Translations under genes and position numbers: made by a program
The notes under the pieces: model-generated
The model's input: the letters and a program-made list of their open reading frames with translations, nothing else
Databases searched by the model: none
Told to the model about the DNA's origin: nothing
Source of the DNA: an uncultured Bacteroidales bacterium
GTDB lineage: Bacteria; Bacteroidota; Bacteroidia; Bacteroidales; P3
Assembly (NCBI GenBank): GCA_900316515.1
Contig: ONDE01000005.1
Coordinates: 1-64,000, forward strand
DNA length: 64,000 bases
Reading direction: 5' to 3'
In this document: positions 55,777-62,714 of the stretch, one piece after another
Position numbering within the stretch: position 1 is the stretch's first letter
Layout: every line of letters starts with the position of its first letter

Positions 55777-56541
55777 CAGAGCTATCTCTTTCATGCCACA
55801 TGAAAGACAGCGGCCGTCTTCGGCCGTGAGAAGTAGACGGCCATGAGGGTCGACACCGGTGATGGTGGCGACAATTTCCTTTTCTTCATATTTGTATCGC
55901 GCAGCAATGCCGAGGTTAAGCAGACAGCCGAGGTATTCCTGTTCCATGTCAACGCCTTCCCTAAGAGCATTATACCGCACTTCAATGCTATGCAGCAACT
56001 GCATCAGCAGAGGCTCAAGGTCGTAGTGCCTACCCGTAAGCATCCCCAGCGAAATAGGGTTGGGGACCCAGTCGGGGAAAGCCGTCTGATTTACATTGAG
56101 ACCTATGCCGCACACCGCCGAGGATATGATTGCCAGATTGTCAGAATGTGTGATTGCCTGAATGGTGACACGGTTGCTGATTAGTGTGCCACAAATTTTC
56201 TTTCCTCCGACATAAATGTCATTCGGCCACTTGATCGTAGGTGTTATGTGCGAGGTAAAAGATGAGAGTAAGTCTACAATGGCAAGCGAGATGGCTTCGG
56301 TGAGGCGGAACTGGCGGTCGGCTGGCATAAATGTAGGGTGCAGTACCATGCTGAAGGTGAGGTTCTCGCCGGGCGCCGACTCCCAGTGGTTGCCACGCTG
56401 GCCTATGCCGGCGGTCTGCTCCGAAGCCCAAAAGCAAGTGAAGTCCCCGACCTGCATGAGGTCGAGGGCTTCACAGTATTTGTTGGTCGACTCGACAGAG
56501 CCTAACCTATGAATCTTGAACCTTGGATTATCAATTTCCAA
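55768..56541 (-). CDS. birA: Biotin-[acetyl-CoA-carboxylase] ligase BirA
   Basis: 257 residues, catalytic and C-terminal domains only, with no DNA-binding domain. It joins biotin to carrier lysines via biotinyl-AMP. Motifs: GSVESTNKYCEA, ASEQTAGIGQRGNHWES (biotin-binding GRGRxG-like loop with variation), WPNDIYVGGKKICGTLI and GIGLNVNQ. The only start is TTG 56541, inside a 7-bp repeat (56524-56556) whose phase continues through the first ten codons, so the original start may have been replaced. It follows frr by 14 bases. Its end overlaps the convergent secreted-protein gene. Confidence 0.92.
   Translation of the reverse strand: MEIDNPRFKIHRLGSVESTNKYCEALDLMQVGDFTCFWASEQTAGIGQRGNHWESAPGENLTFSMVLHPTFMPADRQFRLTEAISLAIVDLLSSFTSHITPTIKWPNDIYVGGKKICGTLISNRVTIQAITHSDNLAIISSAVCGIGLNVNQTAFPDWVPNPISLGMLTGRHYDLEPLLMQLLHSIEVRYNALREGVDMEQEYLGCLLNLGIAARYKYEEKEIVATITGVDPHGRLLLTAEDGRCLSCGMKEIALLS
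55771..55787. terminator. Small hairpin at convergent gene ends
   Basis: AGATAGC (55771-55777), loop AGA, GCTATCT (55781-55787): a perfect 7-bp stem that contains the stop of the secreted-protein gene and lies next to that of birA. T-rich sequence follows on the plus strand (CTTTCAT). It may work as a two-way terminator. Confidence 0.5.
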
Positions 56542-56556
56542 TTTTCAATTTTTTTT
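56524..56556. repeat. 7-bp repeat covering the birA start
   Basis: On the minus strand: AAATTGA, AAATTGG, AAATTGA, TAATCCA, AGGTTCA, AGATTCA, period 7 (core 56524-56556, weaker to about 56503). The birA start codon (TTG) and its first codons fall in these units. Confidence 0.7.
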
Positions 56557-57119
56557 TAGATGGACATGATCTCTTTCTCCTTGGCGGCAAAAATCTTGTC
56601 GCACTCAGCGATGTTCTTGTCGGTGATGTCCTGAAGGTCTTTCTCCACCTGCTTCACCTCATCTTCGGGCACCGATTTGTCCTTCAGCTTCTTCACCTTG
56701 TCCATAACGTTGCGACGCACGTTGCGCACGTTGACTTTGGCGTTCTCCACTTCGGTCTTGGCCTGCTTGCAGAGTTCCTTACGGCGCTCTTCGGTGAGCG
56801 GCGGGATGACGATGCGGAGTATTTCGCCCTCATGGCGCGGCGTGAATCCGAGGTTGGCATCGAGGATGGCCTTGTTGATGGCGCCGAGGATGGTCTTCTC
56901 CCATGGCTGGATGACGATGCTGCGTGCGTCTGGCGTGTTGACGTTGGCCACCTGGCTGATTTCGGTCATGGTGCCATAGTAGTCAACCTTGACACCGTCG
57001 AGCATTCCGGGGTTGGCCTTGCCGGCACGGATCTTGGTCAGCTCTTTCTCCAAGAAGCTCAGCGAGCTCTTCATGCTGTTTTTTGCCTCGTCGAGGCAGG
57101 CTTTCGATAGGTCGTTCAT
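56556..57119 (-). CDS. frr: Ribosome recycling factor
   Basis: 187 residues from ATG 57119 (the frame is open to 57176, but MNDLSKACLDEAKNSMKSS matches the usual start and length of about 185). It splits the post-termination ribosome together with EF-G. Typical segments: LEKELTKIRAGKANPGMLDG, VDYYGTMTEISQVANVNTPD, RSIVIQPWEKTILGAINKAI, LGFTPRHEGEILRIVIPPLT, EERRKELCKQAKTEVENAKV. It follows pyrH, the conserved order in bacteria. Confidence 0.97.
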   Translation of the reverse strand: MNDLSKACLDEAKNSMKSSLSFLEKELTKIRAGKANPGMLDGVKVDYYGTMTEISQVANVNTPDARSIVIQPWEKTILGAINKAILDANLGFTPRHEGEILRIVIPPLTEERRKELCKQAKTEVENAKVNVRNVRRNVMDKVKKLKDKSVPEDEVKQVEKDLQDITDKNIAECDKIFAAKEKEIMSI

Positions 57120-57125
57120 GTTATT

Positions 57126-57216
57126 ATTGCTTGATTGTTTTTTCGCTTTATTTAATTTTATTTTATCGGTGCTCAAGGCCGTTCCCTTACGGTCAGGCAG
57201 GATTGCTTGATTGTTT
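57126..57216. repeat. 15-bp direct repeats between pyrH and frr
   Basis: ATTGCTTGATTGTTT at 57126-57140 and 57202-57216, exact, 76 bases apart. The second copy sits in a 7-bp-like run (GATTGCT, TGATTGT, TTGAGGA). The segment between is AT-rich with CGTTCCCTTACGG, no gene. Confidence 0.6.
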
Positions 57217-57235
57217 GAGGACTTACCACATATCC

Positions 57236-57949
57236 TTATTTTGTCACAAGAGTGCCAACCTCCTCGCCTTCGACCACACGCAGCAGGTTACCGGTGCGGT
57301 TCATGTCGAAAACATAGATTGGCAGATTGTTCTCGTCGCAGAGAGCGAAGGCAGTGAGGTCCATCACCTTCAGTTTTTTGCCCATAGCCTCGGCAAAAGT
57401 AAGGGTTGAGTATTTCTTGGCTGTGGGGTCTTTCTCGGGATCGGCGGTGTAGACGCCGTCGACGCGGGTGCCCTTGAGGATAACGTCGGCCTGTATCTCG
57501 ATGGCGCGGAGCGTTGAAGCGGTGTCGGTGGTAAAGAATGGGTTGCCAGTGCCACCACCGATGATGACCACCCTGCCGGCTTTCAAGGCCTCGTTGGCAC
57601 GACGGCGGCTCATCTCTTTGCAGATAGGCTCGATGGCGAGACCCGACAGCAGTTCAGTGGCCATACCTTGCTTTTCGAGCTCAGCCTGAAGCGCCATACT
57701 GTTGATAAGCGTAGCCATCATACCCATATAGTCGCCCTGCACACGATCCATGCCTTTGGCAGCGCCACTGAGGCCACGGAAGATATTGCCACCTCCAATA
57801 ACGATGGCCACCTCGCAACCGCGCTCCACCACAGCCTTAATATCAAGTGCATATTGGGTCAACATATCGGGGCTGATGCCGTAACTTTGGCTGCCCATGA
57901 GCGACTCGCCGCTCAATTTAAGTAATATCCTCTTGTATTTCATAGACAT
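57236..57949 (-). CDS. pyrH: UMP kinase
   Basis: 237 residues from ATG 57949 (MSMKYKRILL); ATG 57943 is also possible, and the longer frame to 58000 is ruled out by the promoter. It phosphorylates UMP to UDP. Motifs of the amino-acid-kinase fold: RILLKLSGESLMG, VAIVIGGGNIFRG, DYMGMMATLINSMALQAELE, GRVVIIGGGTGNPFFTTDTA, LKGTRVDGVYTADPEKDPTA. Homohexamer in the cytoplasm, usually controlled by UTP and GTP. Leads the pyrH-frr-birA group. Confidence 0.96.
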   Translation of the reverse strand: MSMKYKRILLKLSGESLMGSQSYGISPDMLTQYALDIKAVVERGCEVAIVIGGGNIFRGLSGAAKGMDRVQGDYMGMMATLINSMALQAELEKQGMATELLSGLAIEPICKEMSRRRANEALKAGRVVIIGGGTGNPFFTTDTASTLRAIEIQADVILKGTRVDGVYTADPEKDPTAKKYSTLTFAEAMGKKLKVMDLTAFALCDENNLPIYVFDMNRTGNLLRVVEGEEVGTLVTK

Positions 57950-58004
57950 TATACTTTTGATTGCCACAATATTACAACATACTGCAGCACTTTCTTTCAA
58001 TCAA

Positions 58005-58035
58005 CGAAGATAGCAATTTTTTTTTATTTGGCAAA
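58005..58035 (-). promoter_or_regulatory. Bacteroidota promoter for pyrH
   Basis: On the minus strand TTTG (58032-58035), 19 bases, TATCTTCG (58005-58012). Transcription should start near 57998, giving a leader of about 50 bases before ATG 57949. Confidence 0.7.
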
Positions 58036-58042
58036 AAAAACT

Positions 58043-58732
58043 TTAGCCTGCAGCGACGCTGAAAGTGGCAACGCTTATTTTGATGCCAGGCACTGTGGCC
58101 AGCGCATCGGCACAGGCGCAGAGTGTGGCACCTGTGGTCAGCACGTCGTCGACCAACAACACATGCCTGCCTGTCAACTCGTCGGGGCGCTTTGTACTAA
58201 AGGCATCTGCCACATTGTCGGCCCGTCGTTGTCCGCTCTGTCTGCTCTGTTGCTTGGTGTGGCGTTTTCGCACCAATGCCGTGGTGTTCACTTCGCGCGG
58301 CATCACATCGGCAATGCCCCTACACAGCAGTTCGCTCTGGTTGTACCCCCGCTGAAGGCGGCGTATCCAATGCAGTGGCACGGGCACCAATACATCCATA
58401 TCGTCGAAACGTCCTGACCGCAGCAGTTCCAGCCCCATCTGGCGCCCCATCATGCGGCACAACTCCGTGTTGCCATGAAATTTCATTGCGTGTACAATGC
58501 GTCGCACCGTGTTGTCGGCCTTGAAATAATATATCGAGGTGCCTGTTTCCAGATGAATACGTCCAAAGAGCAGCCGTTCAGTACCATTCCCTGGCATTTT
58601 GCTATATGCTGTAGCGGCCATATCTGCCAGACAGCCGACGCACACCTGCCGTTCGCCTTCCACAAGCACCTGCCCACAAGCGGCACATGTCGTGGGGAAC
58701 AACACTTGTATTATAGCCTTTAGAGGCGACAT
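58043..58732 (-). CDS. ComF family phosphoribosyltransferase-like protein
   Basis: 229 residues. A double zinc-finger-like start (CAACG at 16-20 and CVGC at 31-34) is followed by a phosphoribosyltransferase fold with the PRPP motif HVLLVDDVLTTGATL near residue 190-204, and LVPVPLHWIRRLQRGYNQSE. ComF proteins take part in DNA uptake or in handling of DNA ends in competent bacteria; the enzymatic role is unclear. It follows queA by 15 bases and probably ends that transcript. Confidence 0.92.
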   Translation of the reverse strand: MSPLKAIIQVLFPTTCAACGQVLVEGERQVCVGCLADMAATAYSKMPGNGTERLLFGRIHLETGTSIYYFKADNTVRRIVHAMKFHGNTELCRMMGRQMGLELLRSGRFDDMDVLVPVPLHWIRRLQRGYNQSELLCRGIADVMPREVNTTALVRKRHTKQQSRQSGQRRADNVADAFSTKRPDELTGRHVLLVDDVLTTGATLCACADALATVPGIKISVATFSVAAG

Positions 58733-58747
58733 GAGATAGTGTTTTGC

Positions 58748-59959
58748 CTATACGAGGAACAGACAACTGTCGCCATAGCTGAGGAAGCGGAAGTCGTGGT
58801 CGAGGGCATAACGGTAGCATTCGCGCCAACGGTCGCCTATCAACGCCGACACCAGCAGCAGCAACGTGCTCTTCGGCTGATGGAAGTTGGTCACCAATCC
58901 ATTTATGGTATGGTAGCGGTAGCCTGGGGCTATCATCAGCTGCGTCTCGCCCTCCATGTGGTCAATCCCTCGGTGCTCCATCCATCGCATGACTTCGCCG
59001 TATGAAGCAGCACAATCCATTCCACAGGTGTCGAGCACATAGGGGTCCCATTGTCCCACATGCATCGTCTCCAGGTCAGGATTATGTCTCAGCTGCACAC
59101 CGAACCAGTAGAGGCTTTCCATTGTGCGCACGCTGGTAGTGCCTACTGCAATGCGAGGCTCTCCGTGAGATATCATGTGACGCAGATTGTCGGCAGTGAC
59201 AAACACCTTCTCCACGTGCATGTCGTGCTCGCCAATGGTGTCGGAGCTTACGGGCTTGAATGTGCCGGCTCCCACATGCAGCGTCAGGTACTCTGTGGCT
59301 ATGCCTTTCTGCTTCAAAGCATCGAACACCTCAGGGGTGAAATGCAATCCGGCCGTGGGAGCTGCCACCGAGCCTTCATAGTGGGCGTATACCGTCTGGT
59401 AGCGCTCTGCATCATTCTCCTCGGCCTCGCGTCCCAGATAGGGCGGCAGGGGTATTACACCGGCGTTTTCAATCACCTCGGCGAAGCTCTTACCACCTGT
59501 CCACTCGAAGTCTACAATCCATGCATTGCCTACTGCTTCGCGTCGCGTGGCGGTAAGACGGAAACTCTCGCTCCCGACACACCACTCGCCACTCATCACA
59601 CCTTCTTTCCACTTCTTGTTGTTGCCGATGAAACACATCCAGGAGCACCTCTCACGTTGCTCGAAGGCCTGCGAGACGGCCATGCGGTAGGGTTCAAGAC
59701 AGAACACCTCGATAACGGCCCCCGTCTCCTTGCGGAACAGCAGACGGGCATGTATCACCTTGGTGTCGTTGAACACTAGCATTGTGCCTCCGGGCAACAG
59801 CGACGGAAGGTCAAAGAAGTGGTGTTCTGAAATAGTATTGCGGTTCAGGCATAGCAGCTTCGACTGGTCGCGTCGCTCCAACGGGTAGCGTGCTATGCGC
59901 TCGTCGGGCAATGGATAGTCATAGTCGGCAATAGGGATTCGTCGAAGCTCGTCAAGCAT
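58748..59959 (-). CDS. queA: S-adenosylmethionine:tRNA ribosyltransferase-isomerase QueA
   Basis: 403 residues, longer than the usual 345-360. It transfers and isomerises the ribose of SAM onto preQ1 in tRNA, giving epoxyqueuosine. Family blocks: YDYPLPDERIARYPLERRDQ, MLVFNDTKVIHARLLF, AAPTAGLHFTPEVF, LTLHVGAGTFKPV, GTTSVRTMESL, VTNFHQPKSTLLLLVSALIG. A loop SGEWCVGSES (about residues 123-132) comes from a 7-bp repeat at 59576-59602. It overlaps pssA by 8 bases and is far from the queCDEF genes at 17.9-20 kb. Confidence 0.95.
   Translation of the reverse strand: MLDELRRIPIADYDYPLPDERIARYPLERRDQSKLLCLNRNTISEHHFFDLPSLLPGGTMLVFNDTKVIHARLLFRKETGAVIEVFCLEPYRMAVSQAFEQRERCSWMCFIGNNKKWKEGVMSGEWCVGSESFRLTATRREAVGNAWIVDFEWTGGKSFAEVIENAGVIPLPPYLGREAEENDAERYQTVYAHYEGSVAAPTAGLHFTPEVFDALKQKGIATEYLTLHVGAGTFKPVSSDTIGEHDMHVEKVFVTADNLRHMISHGEPRIAVGTTSVRTMESLYWFGVQLRHNPDLETMHVGQWDPYVLDTCGMDCAASYGEVMRWMEHRGIDHMEGETQLMIAPGYRYHTINGLVTNFHQPKSTLLLLVSALIGDRWRECYRYALDHDFRFLSYGDSCLFLV
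59576..59602. repeat. Short 7-bp repeat inside queA
   Basis: CCCGACA, CACCACT, CGCCACT, CATCACA: period 7, about four degenerate units, in frame. It codes for SGEWCVGSE on the minus strand. The repeat type is the CCACT/AGTGG one seen in the helicase copy. Confidence 0.55.
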
Positions 59960-60695
59960 TTCGCCGTTGGGTAAGTATAGACAATACTATGTACCACACT
60001 ATCGACAGCGCGATGCCGAAGATGCCGAAGAGCACTATCAGTATCGCAGCACCTGCCAACAGTATGTACTTCATACTATTCTCTTTCCAACCAAAAGAGG
60101 AGAACTTAAGACTCATCATGGGCACCTCAGAAACCATCAGCTCGTCGGTAACGAGGCTGAGAACCGCCAATGTCACGAGGCCGGCCTTGCAAAGCAACAT
60201 GTGGCGTATGCCTGGAATTGGCACCAATGCCACCTGTGCCCAATCGGGATGTATCAGGCAGATGCCTATGGCTGCCCATATCAATGCATTGCTCGGAGCC
60301 GGCAGGCCAAGGAACGAGTGTGTCTGACGCTCGTCGAGGTTGAACTTGGCAAGCCTGTAGGCAGCAAAAGCAGGAAGCAAGAAGCCCACATAGCGCATCC
60401 AGTAGAAGGGGTCGGCAAAGCCGACGAAATGATGCGACAGACGGAATATGGAATAGAGGATGATGCCGGGCACAACTCCTGAGGTGACGATGTCGGCCAG
60501 AGAGTCGAGCTCCTTGCCCATAGGCGACTGCACCTTCAGCAGTCGGGCAGCAAAACCATCGAGGAAGTCAAACAGTATGCCCACCAGCATCAGCACAGCG
60601 GCACGATGCCACCAGCCCAACGAAGCCTGGTAGGCGGCCATAACACCACAGACAAGGTTACACAGTGTTAGCAGGTTAGGAATCTGTTTCTTCAT
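59952..60695 (-). CDS. pssA: CDP-diacylglycerol-serine O-phosphatidyltransferase
   Basis: 247 residues, membrane protein with about 7-8 hydrophobic segments. It makes phosphatidylserine from CDP-diacylglycerol and serine, on the way to phosphatidylethanolamine. The CDP-alcohol motif is complete: Asp46-Gly47-x2-Ala-Arg51-x8-Gly60-x3-Asp64-x3-Asp68 (DGFAARLL ... ELDSLAD). The start MKKQIPNLLTLCNLVCGV is typical. It lies 10 bases after the TPR lipoprotein gene and overlaps queA by 8, so they are one operon. Confidence 0.95.
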   Translation of the reverse strand: MKKQIPNLLTLCNLVCGVMAAYQASLGWWHRAAVLMLVGILFDFLDGFAARLLKVQSPMGKELDSLADIVTSGVVPGIILYSIFRLSHHFVGFADPFYWMRYVGFLLPAFAAYRLAKFNLDERQTHSFLGLPAPSNALIWAAIGICLIHPDWAQVALVPIPGIRHMLLCKAGLVTLAVLSLVTDELMVSEVPMMSLKFSSFGWKENSMKYILLAGAAILIVLFGIFGIALSIVWYIVLSILTQRRNA

Positions 60696-60705
60696 GACTC
60701 TACAA

Positions 60706-62532
60706 TCAGTCGTTGTACAACTTCGTTATGAGTTTGAACTCCTGGTCGTCCCAGTACTCTTTGAACTCGGTGTCGACGATAGCTTTGCGCTTGTAGTTGT
60801 AGTCGTCGTCAATGGAAGCCTTGAGGTTCTTCAGGCAGTTGGTCTTGTCGCCGAGGCGGGCATAGGCAACGGCACGCAGGTATTTGACGTCTTTGTTCTG
60901 GTCGAGGCAGCAATCGAGGGTACGGATGGCCGTGCCGGTCTCGTCGTTCATCAGCTGGGCAAAAGCCAGGTTGTAGGTGCAGGTGCTGCCCTTCATGGCT
61001 TTCTGGGCCTCGCTGTAGTTTCCGCGTTTGAGGTTGAGGATAGGCAGGTTGGCGTCGGCATCGTTGCTTCCCTGACGCTTGGCCTCCTCGAAGTAGTATT
61101 TAGCAAGGGCATAGTCTTTTTTGCCAAGATACAACAGGCCGGTGTTGTTGAGCACATCGGGATTGTGGGGGTTCATGTCGCGAGCCACGTTCAGGTAGCG
61201 CTCGGCCTCGTCATAGTCGTCAAGGTAGAAAGCCACGGCGCCGGCATTGTTCCAGGCGGCCCACTCCTGCGAGTGGTTCTCGGTGGCCCACTTGTAGTAT
61301 TTCATCTTGGTGTCGTAGTTGTAGTTGATATATGCGGCATACATCAGCTCGTCAAACGACAGGCGGTCGGGCTTTGTCTGTGCCAGTTTGGCCAGCTCGG
61401 CATCGGTCTTGCGGGCCTCGCTGTAGTACAGTGCTATCTGGGCGCGACGCAAGTTGGGGAAGATCTCGTCTTTCAGCTCGGTGTAGGTCTCGGCCATGTT
61501 GCGTATCATCTGCTCGCGTTTAACAACGTTCTGCTGGGTTTCCACGATGTTGATGATGGCGTGTTTGTCCTGTATCTCGCTTGCCTCGACCATCACCACG
61601 AAGTGCACCCAGTCCTCGCCGGCGGCACGGGTGGTGATAACGAGTTTCTTCAGTTCCTGGTATTTGTAGTATTCCACATCTTTGGCCTTGGCACGGCGGG
61701 CCATGATGGTCAGCACCTCGTCGAGCACCTTGTTGAGTTGTGCTGTGGCCACATCGGCGCGATTCTTCGACACACCCACGTTGTCGGTCTCCTCGCCCTC
61801 GGGCGATGCCCAACCGGTAATGCTGATCTGCTTCGGCAACCCCTGTTCAAGCATGATGCGTTTCAGGTGCTGCAGGGTGTTGTACGAGTCGAACTTCTGG
61901 TTCATTTCGAAGTTCCAGTCGAGCTCCGACGTGCCATTGAGGAAGTATATGTCGGCGGTCTCGACAATGCCCTGCGTCTTGTTGTAGTTGATGGGCGAGA
62001 TTGAGATGTTGCCCTTGATGTCGACCCATGAGGAAGTATTGTTCACACCGTTCGAGATGAGCACGGGGCTGAACTCCTTGCCTTTGCTGTCGTGCAGTAT
62101 GTCGTCGGCAAAACGGGCGTCTTCGTTGGTCTTGTCGCTCTTGTAGCCCACCGGCGTCAGCGTCACACGGCCTGTCTCCATGCCGGGCTTGAAATCGAAC
62201 ATGTCGCTGTAGGTAAAGCGGCCACCATTGGCATAGTTGATGATGGTGCCGTCGCCTTCCACCTTCTCGCCCTTCAAAGTCATGGGCTCGAGCGGGATAT
62301 TGCCACCCTCCCACGAGAACACCGGCTGTATAAACACAGCGCAGTTCTTCTGGAAGTATTTCTGGGGAATCTGACCGGTGAACTTCACAACCACTTTGTC
62401 ATCCATGGTCTCCACGGGATTGGGGTTGGCCTGATAGCGCACCTTGTTGCTGGCTTTTTTCATCTTCGACAGCCCATTGCAGCCGGCGAGAAGCACAGCT
62501 GCGAGCGCCATTACGAAAAGAGTTCTCTTCAT
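60706..62532 (-). CDS. TPR and OmpA-domain lipoprotein
   Basis: 608 residues from ATG 62532 (the frame is open to 62577, but MKRTLFVMALAAVLLAGCNG is the lipoprotein signal, Cys18). An N-terminal beta region (about 25-170) is followed by an OmpA-like domain (about 185-330) with YFLNGTSELDW, ISITGWASPEGEETDN and KNRADVATAQLNKVL, and then several TPR units (about 370-600: EWAAWNNAGAVAFYLDDYDE, NPDVLNNTGLLYLGKKDYAL). It should anchor the outer membrane to the wall. Own promoter at 62620-62651; leads the operon with pssA, queA and comF. Confidence 0.88.
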   Translation of the reverse strand: MKRTLFVMALAAVLLAGCNGLSKMKKASNKVRYQANPNPVETMDDKVVVKFTGQIPQKYFQKNCAVFIQPVFSWEGGNIPLEPMTLKGEKVEGDGTIINYANGGRFTYSDMFDFKPGMETGRVTLTPVGYKSDKTNEDARFADDILHDSKGKEFSPVLISNGVNNTSSWVDIKGNISISPINYNKTQGIVETADIYFLNGTSELDWNFEMNQKFDSYNTLQHLKRIMLEQGLPKQISITGWASPEGEETDNVGVSKNRADVATAQLNKVLDEVLTIMARRAKAKDVEYYKYQELKKLVITTRAAGEDWVHFVVMVEASEIQDKHAIINIVETQQNVVKREQMIRNMAETYTELKDEIFPNLRRAQIALYYSEARKTDAELAKLAQTKPDRLSFDELMYAAYINYNYDTKMKYYKWATENHSQEWAAWNNAGAVAFYLDDYDEAERYLNVARDMNPHNPDVLNNTGLLYLGKKDYALAKYYFEEAKRQGSNDADANLPILNLKRGNYSEAQKAMKGSTCTYNLAFAQLMNDETGTAIRTLDCCLDQNKDVKYLRAVAYARLGDKTNCLKNLKASIDDDYNYKRKAIVDTEFKEYWDDQEFKLITKLYND

Positions 62533-62619
62533 TATTGTATTATTCTTTATTGTTTTTATACACTCTATCAGCCACATACAAGGGCACTTACCCTCGTTGC
62601 GGCACTATGATTCAATCTG

Positions 62620-62651
62620 CAAATATACACACATTTTTTGAATCGTGCAAA
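62620..62651 (-). promoter_or_regulatory. Bacteroidota promoter of the TPR-pssA-queA-comF operon
   Basis: On the minus strand TTTG (62648-62651), 20 bases, TATATTTG (62620-62627). Transcription should start near 62613, 81 bases before ATG 62532. Confidence 0.8.
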
Positions 62652-62714
62652 AAACTGCCGAATTTATTTTTCCCTCACCGACACACATGCTCATGAACTC
62701 GTAGAAGCATCCCC

